From: Bacteroidota bacterium
GTDB lineage: Bacteria > Bacteroidota > Bacteroidia > Bacteroidales > VadinHA17
Assembly (NCBI GenBank): GCA_015222065.1
Contig: JADFUQ010000046.1
Coordinates: 1-18,474, forward strand
Length of the DNA: 18,474 nucleotides
Reading direction: 5' to 3'
Positions 6,063-13,671 of this stretch are shown piece after piece; positions within the stretch are counted from its first letter, which is position 1; the number at the start of each line of letters is the position of its first letter. The notes beneath the pieces are model-generated. The model worked only from the letters and a program-made list of their open reading frames with translations, ran no database searches and had not been told where the DNA came from. A program made the translations under genes and the position numbers.

Positions 6063-7937
6063 TTGTTAAAAGAAAATAAAGTGAAAAAGGGAAAAATAAT
6101 TGAATTTATTAGAGAGATAGAACTCTTTAAAGGATTAGAAGAAATGGATCTGGAACTGCTGGCAGAGAATATTGAAGAAAAATCATATTCTGAAGGGTCT
6201 TTATTATTCAAGGAAAATGAACCTCGTGAAAATATTTTCATTATTTACACAGGTGAAGTTAAATTATGTAAAACAACCGTTACAGGAATTAAGAAGGAGT
6301 TAGCCTTTTTTGGTACCGGCGATTTTCTTGGTGAAGGTTCATTGAATGATAATTCTCCGCATTCAACTTCGGCCCGTGTAATTATTCCCGCGAATGTTTT
6401 AACCATTAAAAAGGAATTCTTCAAACAGTACGGGGAAACATCAATTAAGGTATTCTCAAATATTGCAAGGGTTATTTCACGAAGAATGCGACATGCTAAT
6501 AACAGGCTGGTAAACAGGGCTGCTCAATATGAGTCCGGCAAGACCCGGATTGAACATGACTTATTAGGTGAACGGGAGGTGCCATATGAATATTTGTATG
6601 GGATACAAACACTTCGTGCCCTGGAAAACTTTAACATAAGCGGGATACTGCTAAATTTCTTTCCGGATTTGATAGAGTCTTTAGCACAGGTAAAATTAGC
6701 AGCTGCACATGCTAATCATGAACTTAAACTACTTGAAGATAAGCAACATAGGGCAATAGTACAGGCATGTAAAGAGATTGCCAGGGGGAAATTTCATAAC
6801 CATTTTATTGTTGATATGATCCAGGGTGGAGCAGGAACATCCACTAATATGAATGCGAATGAAGTAATTGCAAACAGGGCACTTGAAATTATGGGTTACG
6901 AAAAAGGGCAATATGAATATTGTCATCCTAATACCCATATTAATTTATCACAATCAACAAATGATGCATATCCTACTGCAATAAAAATAGCCTTGATAAA
7001 AAGCAATATAGCTTTGATTGTTGTATTAAAGAAATTGATAAAAGCATTCCGGGATAAAGCATGTGAATTCGAATTTGTAATAAAAATGGGTCGTACCCAG
7101 TTACAGGATGCAGTTCCTATGACTCTTGGGCAAGAGTTTGAAGCATATGCGGTAACATTGGATGAAGAAATTCAAAGACTTGAAGAAAATGCTAACTTAT
7201 TTCTGGAAGTAAATATGGGGGGGACAGCCATTGGAACAGGGATAAACGCTAAGCCTGGTTATTCTGATAAGGTAATAAACCATTTAAGAAAGATAACAGA
7301 GCTGAAGGTGAAAAAAGCAAAAAATCTTGTTGAAGCAACTCAGGATACCGGAGCATTCGTAATGTATTCTTCTGCTATAAAACGGTTAGCCATAAAATTA
7401 TCAAAGATATCTAATGATCTTCGTCTCTTGTCTTCCGGACCCAGAGCAGGATTTAATGAGATTAACCTTCCTCCAATGCAACCCGGGTCATCAATAATGC
7501 CCGGCAAAGTTAATCCGGTAATACCTGAAGTTGTTAATCAGATCGCTTTTAAAGTTATCGGGAATGACAATACCGTAACAATGGCAGCTGAAGCAGGTCA
7601 ACTGGAGCTGAATGTAATGGAGCCTGTTATTGTTCAGAGTATTTTTGAATCGATAGAAATACTTAAAAATGGTATGGCAACATTGAGAAGCAGGTGTATT
7701 GAAGGAATAACTGCCAACAGGGAAAGATGCCGCAGCATGGTTGAAAACAGTATTGGTTTGGTTACTGCTTTGAATCCGGTTCTCGGGTATGAAATATGTA
7801 CAATGTTAGCAAAGGAAGCTCTTGAAAGAAATATTGGTGTATACGACCTGGTGATTGAGAAAAAATTGTTTACAAAGGAGAAACTTAATGAACTGCTTAA
7901 ACCGGAAAATATGATTAATCCTCAAGGGGGAAAATAG
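6063..7937 (+). CDS. aspA: Aspartate ammonia-lyase fused to an N-terminal cyclic-nucleotide-binding-like domain
   Basis: Residues about 21-140 form a CRP-type cNMP-binding fold (LFKGLEEMDLELLAENIEE, then GTGDFLGEGSLNDNSPHSTS), with no helix-turn-helix after it. Residues 162-624 are a complete aspartase, starting RIEHDLLGEREVPYEYLYG. It has GTSTNMN (258-264), SQSTND (296-301), GRTQLQDAVPMTLGQEF (343-359) and the fumarate-lyase signature GSSIMPGKVNPVIPE (475-489); S476 is the likely catalytic base by alignment with known aspartases. The reaction is L-aspartate to fumarate plus ammonia. Sequence after the signature (VIGND, TMAAEAGQLELNVMEP) favours aspartase over class II fumarase. No ATG precedes the fold: the first in-frame ATG is residue 28, inside it. 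TTG at 6063 or GTG at 6081 (MKKGKIIEF...) is the likely start. The canonical phosphate-binding Arg of the cNMP site is His (PHS). Confidence 0.9.
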   Translation: MLKENKVKKGKIIEFIREIELFKGLEEMDLELLAENIEEKSYSEGSLLFKENEPRENIFIIYTGEVKLCKTTVTGIKKELAFFGTGDFLGEGSLNDNSPHSTSARVIIPANVLTIKKEFFKQYGETSIKVFSNIARVISRRMRHANNRLVNRAAQYESGKTRIEHDLLGEREVPYEYLYGIQTLRALENFNISGILLNFFPDLIESLAQVKLAAAHANHELKLLEDKQHRAIVQACKEIARGKFHNHFIVDMIQGGAGTSTNMNANEVIANRALEIMGYEKGQYEYCHPNTHINLSQSTNDAYPTAIKIALIKSNIALIVVLKKLIKAFRDKACEFEFVIKMGRTQLQDAVPMTLGQEFEAYAVTLDEEIQRLEENANLFLEVNMGGTAIGTGINAKPGYSDKVINHLRKITELKVKKAKNLVEATQDTGAFVMYSSAIKRLAIKLSKISNDLRLLSSGPRAGFNEINLPPMQPGSSIMPGKVNPVIPEVVNQIAFKVIGNDNTVTMAAEAGQLELNVMEPVIVQSIFESIEILKNGMATLRSRCIEGITANRERCRSMVENSIGLVTALNPVLGYEICTMLAKEALERNIGVYDLVIEKKLFTKEKLNELLKPENMINPQGGK

Positions 7938-7950
7938 TTCTCTACTATTC

Positions 7951-8163
7951 TTATTCCTCTTCCTTATCCATTTCATCAAGTATCTTTTCTACTTCCTGTT
8001 CAGTTTTTTGGAGTTTTTCCCGGCAAAGTTTAATGAGATGTGATACCCTTTTTACCTGGAAGGATAAGACATCCACATCAAGTTCTTCATTTTCCATTTT
8101 CTCAAGGATGCTTTCAATTTCGGTAATAGCATTTTGGTACGAGAATTTCTCTTTTTTTGCCAT
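7951..8163 (-). CDS. xseB: Exodeoxyribonuclease VII small subunit
   Basis: This 70-residue protein has the compact helical pattern of XseB (FSYQNAITEIESILEKMENE, then a second helix ending in an acidic tail). XseB binds the long C-terminal coiled-coil part of XseA to form exonuclease VII, which degrades single-stranded DNA to oligonucleotides. The length is normal. The ATG is only 6 bases after the stop of the upstream kinase gene, so it is co-transcribed with the kinase. The partner xseA is more than 4 kb upstream, separated by two kinase genes. It converges with the aspartase gene, leaving 13 bases between the two stops. Confidence 0.92.
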   Translation of the reverse strand: MAKKEKFSYQNAITEIESILEKMENEELDVDVLSFQVKRVSHLIKLCREKLQKTEQEVEKILDEMDKEEE

Positions 8164-8169
8164 ATTGAA

Positions 8170-10110
8170 TTATTTTTTTTCTGCTGGTAATGTGAAAGTA
8201 AATATGTTACCTTTTCCCTGTTTGCTTTCTGTAAATATCTTTCCCTTGTTCTTCTCAACAAACTTTCTGACAACTGTAAAAGCCAATCCTGCTCCTGTTT
8301 TAGTAACACTTTCTTCGTTAAAAGTTACATAGTTAGATCCTGAGAGTTCAACTTGCTCTTCTTTGGTAATTTTTTTTCCTTCGTCTGATACACTTATGTA
8401 AATATTTTCACTTTCCTGTTTTGCATTAACTTCAATTGTGCCATTTGCAGGGGTGTGTTTGATAGCATGATTAAGCAGATTTTTAATTATGGTGGTAACC
8501 AGAATTTCATCTGCATATGGGTACAGAGCACTTTCTATATTAGTAGTGATATTGATATCCTTTTTATCTGCCTGTATCATGTAAATATTTATAACATTGT
8601 CAATAGTTTTTGTGATACTGAATGATTCAGGCTGATAATAAATTTTATTTCTTAGAGCTCTTGACCATTGTAACATATTTTCGAGTAAATTGTATAGTTC
8701 TTTGGAGGATTGATATATTATGCCGCTGTAATTTCTTATTAATTCTCTGTCATTTGAAACTGCTTCTTCTGTTAATAATTCAGTAAACCCAAGTAGTGAA
8801 TTAAATGGTGTGATCAGATCATGAGCAATAACGGTAAGAAATCTATTCTTTGTTGCATTTATTTGCCGGTGTTCCAATTCCGATTTTGTTATTTTTGAAT
8901 ATGTATGTTCTAAGCGCTTGTTGGTATTTATTATGGCAAGTTGGTTTTTCTTCTTTATTTTTAGGTTAAAGTATCCAGCAGATATTCCGATTAACATGAT
9001 TAAAATAAAACCGATTAAATAATTTCTGAATGTTGCTTGTTTTTCAACTTTCAGCAATTCAATTTCCATGTTTTTATACAGTGACTTTAGCTCATTCTCT
9101 TTCAGACGGGTATCATACCTGACCCTGTGGTTTTCAATTCTTCTACTGTTCATATTAAGATAGATAGAATCCTTTATATGAGTATATTGTTTATGGTACC
9201 AATATGCTGCCTGGTATTTCTCGTTTTTATCAGAGTATTGTGCCAGTAGAAGGTAAATGTCTCTGATACGTTCATAGTCATTTTCCTTTTTAGAATAGCT
9301 CAGGGCATTCTGAAGATGATATATCGTTTTATCGTAAGTCCCCATTTCTGAATATATCTTCCCAATAGTTTGTTCGATTATAGCAAGTTCATTTTCTCTG
9401 CCACCTGAGTGAATCCCCAAATCTATTCCTTTCTGCAATGTTTTCAATGCTTGTGAAGTTTTATCCATTGCAAAATAAGCATTTCCGAGTTGCCATAGTA
9501 TTTGCATCTCACCTTTAATATTGCTACATTTTTTGTAATATTCCAATGCTTTTTTGTTCAGGTCGATTGCCTGATCAAAATGAGCAAGACGGTAATGAAA
9601 ATCTGCAAGGTTGTAATAACCAATTGCGATTTTTTGATTATCACCAATTCTTATCCTGATAGTTAAGGATTTATTAAAGTAATTCAAACTTTCATCATAG
9701 TTTGAGAGATGATAGTAAGCTAAACCAAGGTTATGATATGAAGAAGCAAGACCGTCCGGATAATTTATAATTTCTCTGATTTTCATTGCTTCAAGAAAGC
9801 AGTCTTTAGCTTCTTTATATTTCTTATCAAGTGTATAGATGATACCCAATCTGTTTATTGCATCTGCAATTCCTTTCTGATCCCCGAGTTTAACAGCGAT
9901 TTTTTTCGCTTCTGTGACATAATTAATGCTTTGTTGATAAGAAACATTCTGGATAAGAGAAGAAAGTTCTATTAGAATGTAAATCTTATCTGTGTCATTA
10001 GCGTAAGTAAGATTCATATTCAGGCTGTCGATTTTTCCGGATTGAGCAAAAGAGGAGGCTAATTGTAGTAATACCAGAAAAGCTGGCAATATGATCCACT
10101 TATATTTCAT
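8170..10110 (-). CDS. TPR-repeat sensor histidine kinase with degenerate ATP-binding domain
   Basis: The product has 646 residues. A signal peptide or N-terminal anchor (about 1-23, ending SSFAQ) is followed by about six TPR-type repeats (about 40-310), a short coiled segment, one membrane helix (about 363-381), a HisKA dimerisation domain with H430 in VIAHDLITPF, and a HATPase_c domain. The TPR part is predicted periplasmic and the kinase cytoplasmic. The ATP-binding domain is worn. The N-box is NLLNHAIKHT with His548 where the Mg-binding Asn is expected. The G1 box is DEGKKI (576-581) in place of DxGxGI, and the G2 box is KTGAGLA. It is a paralogue of the next kinase upstream. It may be a weak kinase, a phosphatase or a partner subunit. 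No response regulator is in the window. Confidence 0.88.
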   Translation of the reverse strand: MKYKWIILPAFLVLLQLASSFAQSGKIDSLNMNLTYANDTDKIYILIELSSLIQNVSYQQSINYVTEAKKIAVKLGDQKGIADAINRLGIIYTLDKKYKEAKDCFLEAMKIREIINYPDGLASSYHNLGLAYYHLSNYDESLNYFNKSLTIRIRIGDNQKIAIGYYNLADFHYRLAHFDQAIDLNKKALEYYKKCSNIKGEMQILWQLGNAYFAMDKTSQALKTLQKGIDLGIHSGGRENELAIIEQTIGKIYSEMGTYDKTIYHLQNALSYSKKENDYERIRDIYLLLAQYSDKNEKYQAAYWYHKQYTHIKDSIYLNMNSRRIENHRVRYDTRLKENELKSLYKNMEIELLKVEKQATFRNYLIGFILIMLIGISAGYFNLKIKKKNQLAIINTNKRLEHTYSKITKSELEHRQINATKNRFLTVIAHDLITPFNSLLGFTELLTEEAVSNDRELIRNYSGIIYQSSKELYNLLENMLQWSRALRNKIYYQPESFSITKTIDNVINIYMIQADKKDINITTNIESALYPYADEILVTTIIKNLLNHAIKHTPANGTIEVNAKQESENIYISVSDEGKKITKEEQVELSGSNYVTFNEESVTKTGAGLAFTVVRKFVEKNKGKIFTESKQGKGNIFTFTLPAEKK

Positions 10111-10148
10111 ACGTAAAAAATTTAATTTTCAAAGGTCGTATGTAACTC

Positions 10149-10174
10149 TCGATGAACCCCGGAGGGCTCGACGA
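10149..10174. repeat. GC-rich imperfect palindrome between the two kinase genes (REP-like)
   Basis: In an AT-rich 140-base gap, the 26 bases from TCGATGAACCCC to GAGGGCTCGACGA can fold on themselves, pairing TCG/CGA, TGA/TCG (one G-T) and CCC/GGG with two internal mismatches. The rest of the gap (10111-10148 and 10175-10250) is AT-rich, with no exact TAnnTTTG box for the downstream kinase gene. It may be a dispersed palindromic element or a partial terminator/processing site. Confidence 0.4.
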
Positions 10175-10250
10175 AGTCAATTTTATTCATGCTTTTTTGT
10201 GAATATAGCATATAAAAATTCATGTTCGTTTCATAGTGTTTTGCAATTTT

Positions 10251-12209
10251 CTATTTATTTTTATTGGGAACAGTAAATTTAAACGTTGTTCCTGTTTCCG
10301 GTGTGCTTTCAGCCCATATTTTACCTCCCATTATCTCAACAAATTCTTTACATAGTATAAGACCAAGGCCGGTACCCTCCTCATTATTGGTGCCTTTAGT
10401 AGAAAATGAATGTTTAATATTAAATAAATTATCCAGATTAATTTTTGATATTCCAATTCCGTTATCCATTATTGAAAATTCAACAAAGTCGTTTTTGACA
10501 ACTGTTGAAATTTCAATTTTCCCTCCTTTTTTGGAGAATTTGATGGCATTATGCATAAGATTCCTTAATACTGTTAAAAGCAGATTCTCATCACAATATA
10601 CTTTATGATTATTATCAATAGAAGAAATCAATTCAATCTTCTTTTCACTTGCTGCAATGTAGAGTAGTGCTGTAACAGTATTTACCGGGTCACTAGCATT
10701 AAGATATTCGGGCCTGTTGTCAAGTTTTCCTATTTGGGCCTTGGTCCATTGCAGGAGATTATTTAACAGGTTATACAAATTTTTTGCAGATGTATTTATA
10801 AGTTGGCTGTATTTAACTACCTCTTCTTTTTTCAATTCTTCATTTTGATTGTTTAACATTTCAGCAAGAGTAAGGAGAGCATGAAAGGGATTAATCAGGT
10901 CATGTGCAATGATTGAAAAAAACCTGTCCATATTTTCATTAGTATTTTTTAGCCTGATCTCTGATTTTTTCAGCTTCTTGCTGGAATAGAAAAGTTCAAT
11001 ATTCTTCTTCTTAATAAACTGGAAGTTTTTTTTCCTGAGGAAAAAACTCCTTAACACTAACAAAACAAGGAATGTAATGAGTAATAGGGATATAACCAGG
11101 TAAATGATCCTATTCTTTTGTTTCATCAAATGAAGATTCCTTAATTCTTCATTTCTCTTCAGGAGTTCAATCTCTCTGTCTTTCAATTCCGACTCAAAGC
11201 TTACCTGCATCTCAGCAAATCGTTTGCTGCTTTGTTCGGAAAAGATACTATCCTCTGTTTCTGAAAAAAGCTGCCTGTATTTAAAAGCTTCACTGAAATT
11301 CTCTTTTTCTTTATAGTATTTTGCAAGGAGCTCATAGCAATCTGCTTGAATGTCCCTGTAACCGATTTCTTTACTGATTTCAAGACATTCATAAAGAAAT
11401 TTACCGGCATTTTCAAGTTCTCCCTTTTTTAGATAAACATCACCCAGGTTGAGTTTTGAAATAGCGATACCTGATGTTTCATTTATTTCTTCCTGGATCT
11501 TTAATGAACGATAATAAAAAGGTAAGGCTTCATCGTATTTACATTCATTATTATAAATCTCCCCTATGTTGTTAAGTGTAGTTGCAAGACTACTTTTATC
11601 ATTTATTTCTTCCAACATATTTAGATTCATGAAGTAGTAATTCAAAGCTTTTGAGGGTTCTCCCAGTTCATCATAATAAACACCAATATTGATGTAATTA
11701 CTGATAATGTCGTTGGTGTTATTTAGTTTTGTATTGATTTCAATTGCTTTTTGTGTGTATTCAATCGCCATGTTATTGTCATTAAATTCGGATGCAATAA
11801 TTCCAAGATTATTATAACATCCTGCAATACCGGCACTATCCCCGATTTCTTCTCTTATATCAAGGGCTTCGAGATAACGTTCCATTGCTGTATTAAAGTT
11901 CGAAGTAATCCAGTGAATATTCCCTATCTTATTTAATGCATCCGCTTCTCCTTTTTTATAATTTAGTTTTCTGCTTTCAAAAAGTGCAGTGTCCGCATAA
12001 TCTGCACTCTTTTTTAATAAGATTTCAAAATACAACTCAGATAATTCGATCATGTAATCGATCCGGCTAATATTATCTACAAGGGCTAATTGATTTTCGA
12101 GACTATCAATAATTTGTTCCTGAGCTTTTAAATGTTGTGAGAGAATACTTGCCTGCAGGATGATTAGTAATAGTATAGTAACTGTTCTGTTTTTATGTAA
12201 TGCTACCAT
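10251..12209 (-). CDS. TPR-repeat sensor histidine kinase with intact kinase motifs
   Basis: This 652-residue protein has the same architecture as its downstream neighbour: a signal peptide or anchor (about 1-29, ending LKAQ), TPR-type repeats (about 85-315, such as YNNLGIIASEFNDNNMAIEY), a charged helical stretch, one membrane helix (about 367-389), HisKA with H436 in IIAHDLINPF, and HATPase_c. Catalytic motifs are complete: N-box NLMHNAIKFS (N550, N554), G1 DNGIGIS (582-588) and G2 GTGLGL (612-617). It should autophosphorylate on H436 and pass phosphate to an aspartate of a response regulator that is not encoded in this window. A 136-base gap separates it from xseA upstream. That gap holds AT-rich sequence and, on the minus strand at 12325-12333, a near-consensus TAATCTTTG with one extra spacer base, so it may have its own promoter. 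Confidence 0.93.
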   Translation of the reverse strand: MVALHKNRTVTILLLIILQASILSQHLKAQEQIIDSLENQLALVDNISRIDYMIELSELYFEILLKKSADYADTALFESRKLNYKKGEADALNKIGNIHWITSNFNTAMERYLEALDIREEIGDSAGIAGCYNNLGIIASEFNDNNMAIEYTQKAIEINTKLNNTNDIISNYINIGVYYDELGEPSKALNYYFMNLNMLEEINDKSSLATTLNNIGEIYNNECKYDEALPFYYRSLKIQEEINETSGIAISKLNLGDVYLKKGELENAGKFLYECLEISKEIGYRDIQADCYELLAKYYKEKENFSEAFKYRQLFSETEDSIFSEQSSKRFAEMQVSFESELKDREIELLKRNEELRNLHLMKQKNRIIYLVISLLLITFLVLLVLRSFFLRKKNFQFIKKKNIELFYSSKKLKKSEIRLKNTNENMDRFFSIIAHDLINPFHALLTLAEMLNNQNEELKKEEVVKYSQLINTSAKNLYNLLNNLLQWTKAQIGKLDNRPEYLNASDPVNTVTALLYIAASEKKIELISSIDNNHKVYCDENLLLTVLRNLMHNAIKFSKKGGKIEISTVVKNDFVEFSIMDNGIGISKINLDNLFNIKHSFSTKGTNNEEGTGLGLILCKEFVEIMGGKIWAESTPETGTTFKFTVPNKNK

Positions 12210-12345
12210 TTATTTATTAAAACTACTAAGGTTGATAAGTTGTTACTATTCAGTCGTCTTATTTTTATTAGCTATAGTAAAGATTGTATATATAATCAAA
12301 AAAAGAAATAAGTTTATTAATATACAAAGATTATCTGATATAATT

Positions 12346-13668
12346 TTATTTTTTCTTTTCCCGTCTTACTTTTTCAACTTTGCTGTTTACCTCATCTCTT
12401 TCAAACTTTGTAGTTATCATATCTCCCTTTGCTAAACCGGATACATTCCTGATTATTATTCCATTATGATAAGTAAGGGAATATCCCCGTTTCAGAACCT
12501 GTTGCGGATCCATGTAATTGATGGTTTTTGTAGCAATTTGTAAGTAATGCTTTTTTTCAATAATATACTTCCTGGAAAATGATTTTATGGCAGATTGAGA
12601 ATATCGAAGAAAATCTTTTTTAGCCTGGAGAAACCTGTTAGTTCTTTTTTCAAAACTGTAAGATAATTGGTCGAGGGTCCTGCTATTTATTACCAGAACA
12701 TTGTTCCCGATGCGGGCTAATTTACGACTTAGATCATCAATCTGTTCCTGCTTTTTTTGCAGACAATCATTAACCAGGTTAATTGCAGTTGTGTGTAGTT
12801 CTTCGAGATACTGATTAAGTGAATATGTTTGCATAATAAGGAACTCGGCAACGGCAGTAGGGGTTTTAAGTTTTGTATGAGCTGCAAGATCGGCAACGGA
12901 AATATCTTGTTCATGACCGATACCTGTGAGTACAGGCAGGGGAAATTGTGTAATATGGTAAGCAAGGTCGTAGCTGTCAAAACAGCTAAGATCTGACTTT
13001 GATCCACCACCCCGGATAATTACCACTATATCGAAAAAGTTCTCGTGAAGGTATATTTTGTCTAAGGCCTTAATAAGAGATGTTATTGCTTCATCTCCCT
13101 GCATAATTGCAGGGAAAAGCTTAACATAATATGTAAAGCCATAAGTATTGGACAATAGTTGGTTCATAAAGTCCCTGTAACCTGCAGCCGTTTCAGAGGA
13201 AATCAGGGCAATCCTTTGAGGAGCAGTGGGAAATGGAATTTGTTTATTCATTTCAAGCACACCATCTTTCTCCAGTTGCCTCAGGGTTTCCTGTCTTTTT
13301 CTTTCCATATCTCCCAAAGTATAGCCAGGATCAATATCCAGAATATTTAAACTTAAACCATACTGTTCATGAAAAGTAACTTTTGCTTTTACAAGTATCT
13401 TAATCCCTTTGTCAAGTGAAATGCCGGATGCTGTTTCGAAATATGGTTTAAGCATTCTGAAAGTATATGACCAGATAGTTGCTCTTGCCCGGGCAATAAT
13501 TTTATCCTGGTTAGGATCTTTCTCTATTAATTCAAGGTAGCAGTGTCCTGAATTATTGATCTTTAACTCACTTATTTCAGCTATTACCCAATATGAATCA
13601 GGAAAGTTTTGTTCTATTGAATTCCTGATTCTCTTGTTTAAATCGAAAAGAGTTGCTTTTTCTTCCAT
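12346..13668 (-). CDS. xseA: Exodeoxyribonuclease VII large subunit
   Basis: This 440-residue catalytic subunit of exonuclease VII is cytoplasmic and degrades single-stranded DNA from both ends in repair and mismatch processing. The N-terminal OB-fold (about 20-115) contains WVIAEISELKINNSGHCYLE. The catalytic domain starts near 145 with PQRIALISSETAAGYRDF, followed by VVIIRGGGSKSDLSCFDSYD (215-234), GIGHEQDISVADLAA (249-263) and KTPTAVAEFL (268-277). A helical segment (about 280-390) should bind XseB. The length is normal. The ATG lies 3 bases after the peptidase stop, which implies co-transcription and possible translational coupling. xseB is not next to it: two kinase genes intervene. Confidence 0.96.
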   Translation of the reverse strand: MEEKATLFDLNKRIRNSIEQNFPDSYWVIAEISELKINNSGHCYLELIEKDPNQDKIIARARATIWSYTFRMLKPYFETASGISLDKGIKILVKAKVTFHEQYGLSLNILDIDPGYTLGDMERKRQETLRQLEKDGVLEMNKQIPFPTAPQRIALISSETAAGYRDFMNQLLSNTYGFTYYVKLFPAIMQGDEAITSLIKALDKIYLHENFFDIVVIIRGGGSKSDLSCFDSYDLAYHITQFPLPVLTGIGHEQDISVADLAAHTKLKTPTAVAEFLIMQTYSLNQYLEELHTTAINLVNDCLQKKQEQIDDLSRKLARIGNNVLVINSRTLDQLSYSFEKRTNRFLQAKKDFLRYSQSAIKSFSRKYIIEKKHYLQIATKTINYMDPQQVLKRGYSLTYHNGIIIRNVSGLAKGDMITTKFERDEVNSKVEKVRREKKK

Positions 13669-13671
13669 CTG

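Noticed and set aside
10149..10174. tRNA T-arm-like GGGGTTCATCGAG on the minus strand
   Set aside because: No acceptor, D or anticodon arm can be found around it, so it is treated as a simple palindrome.
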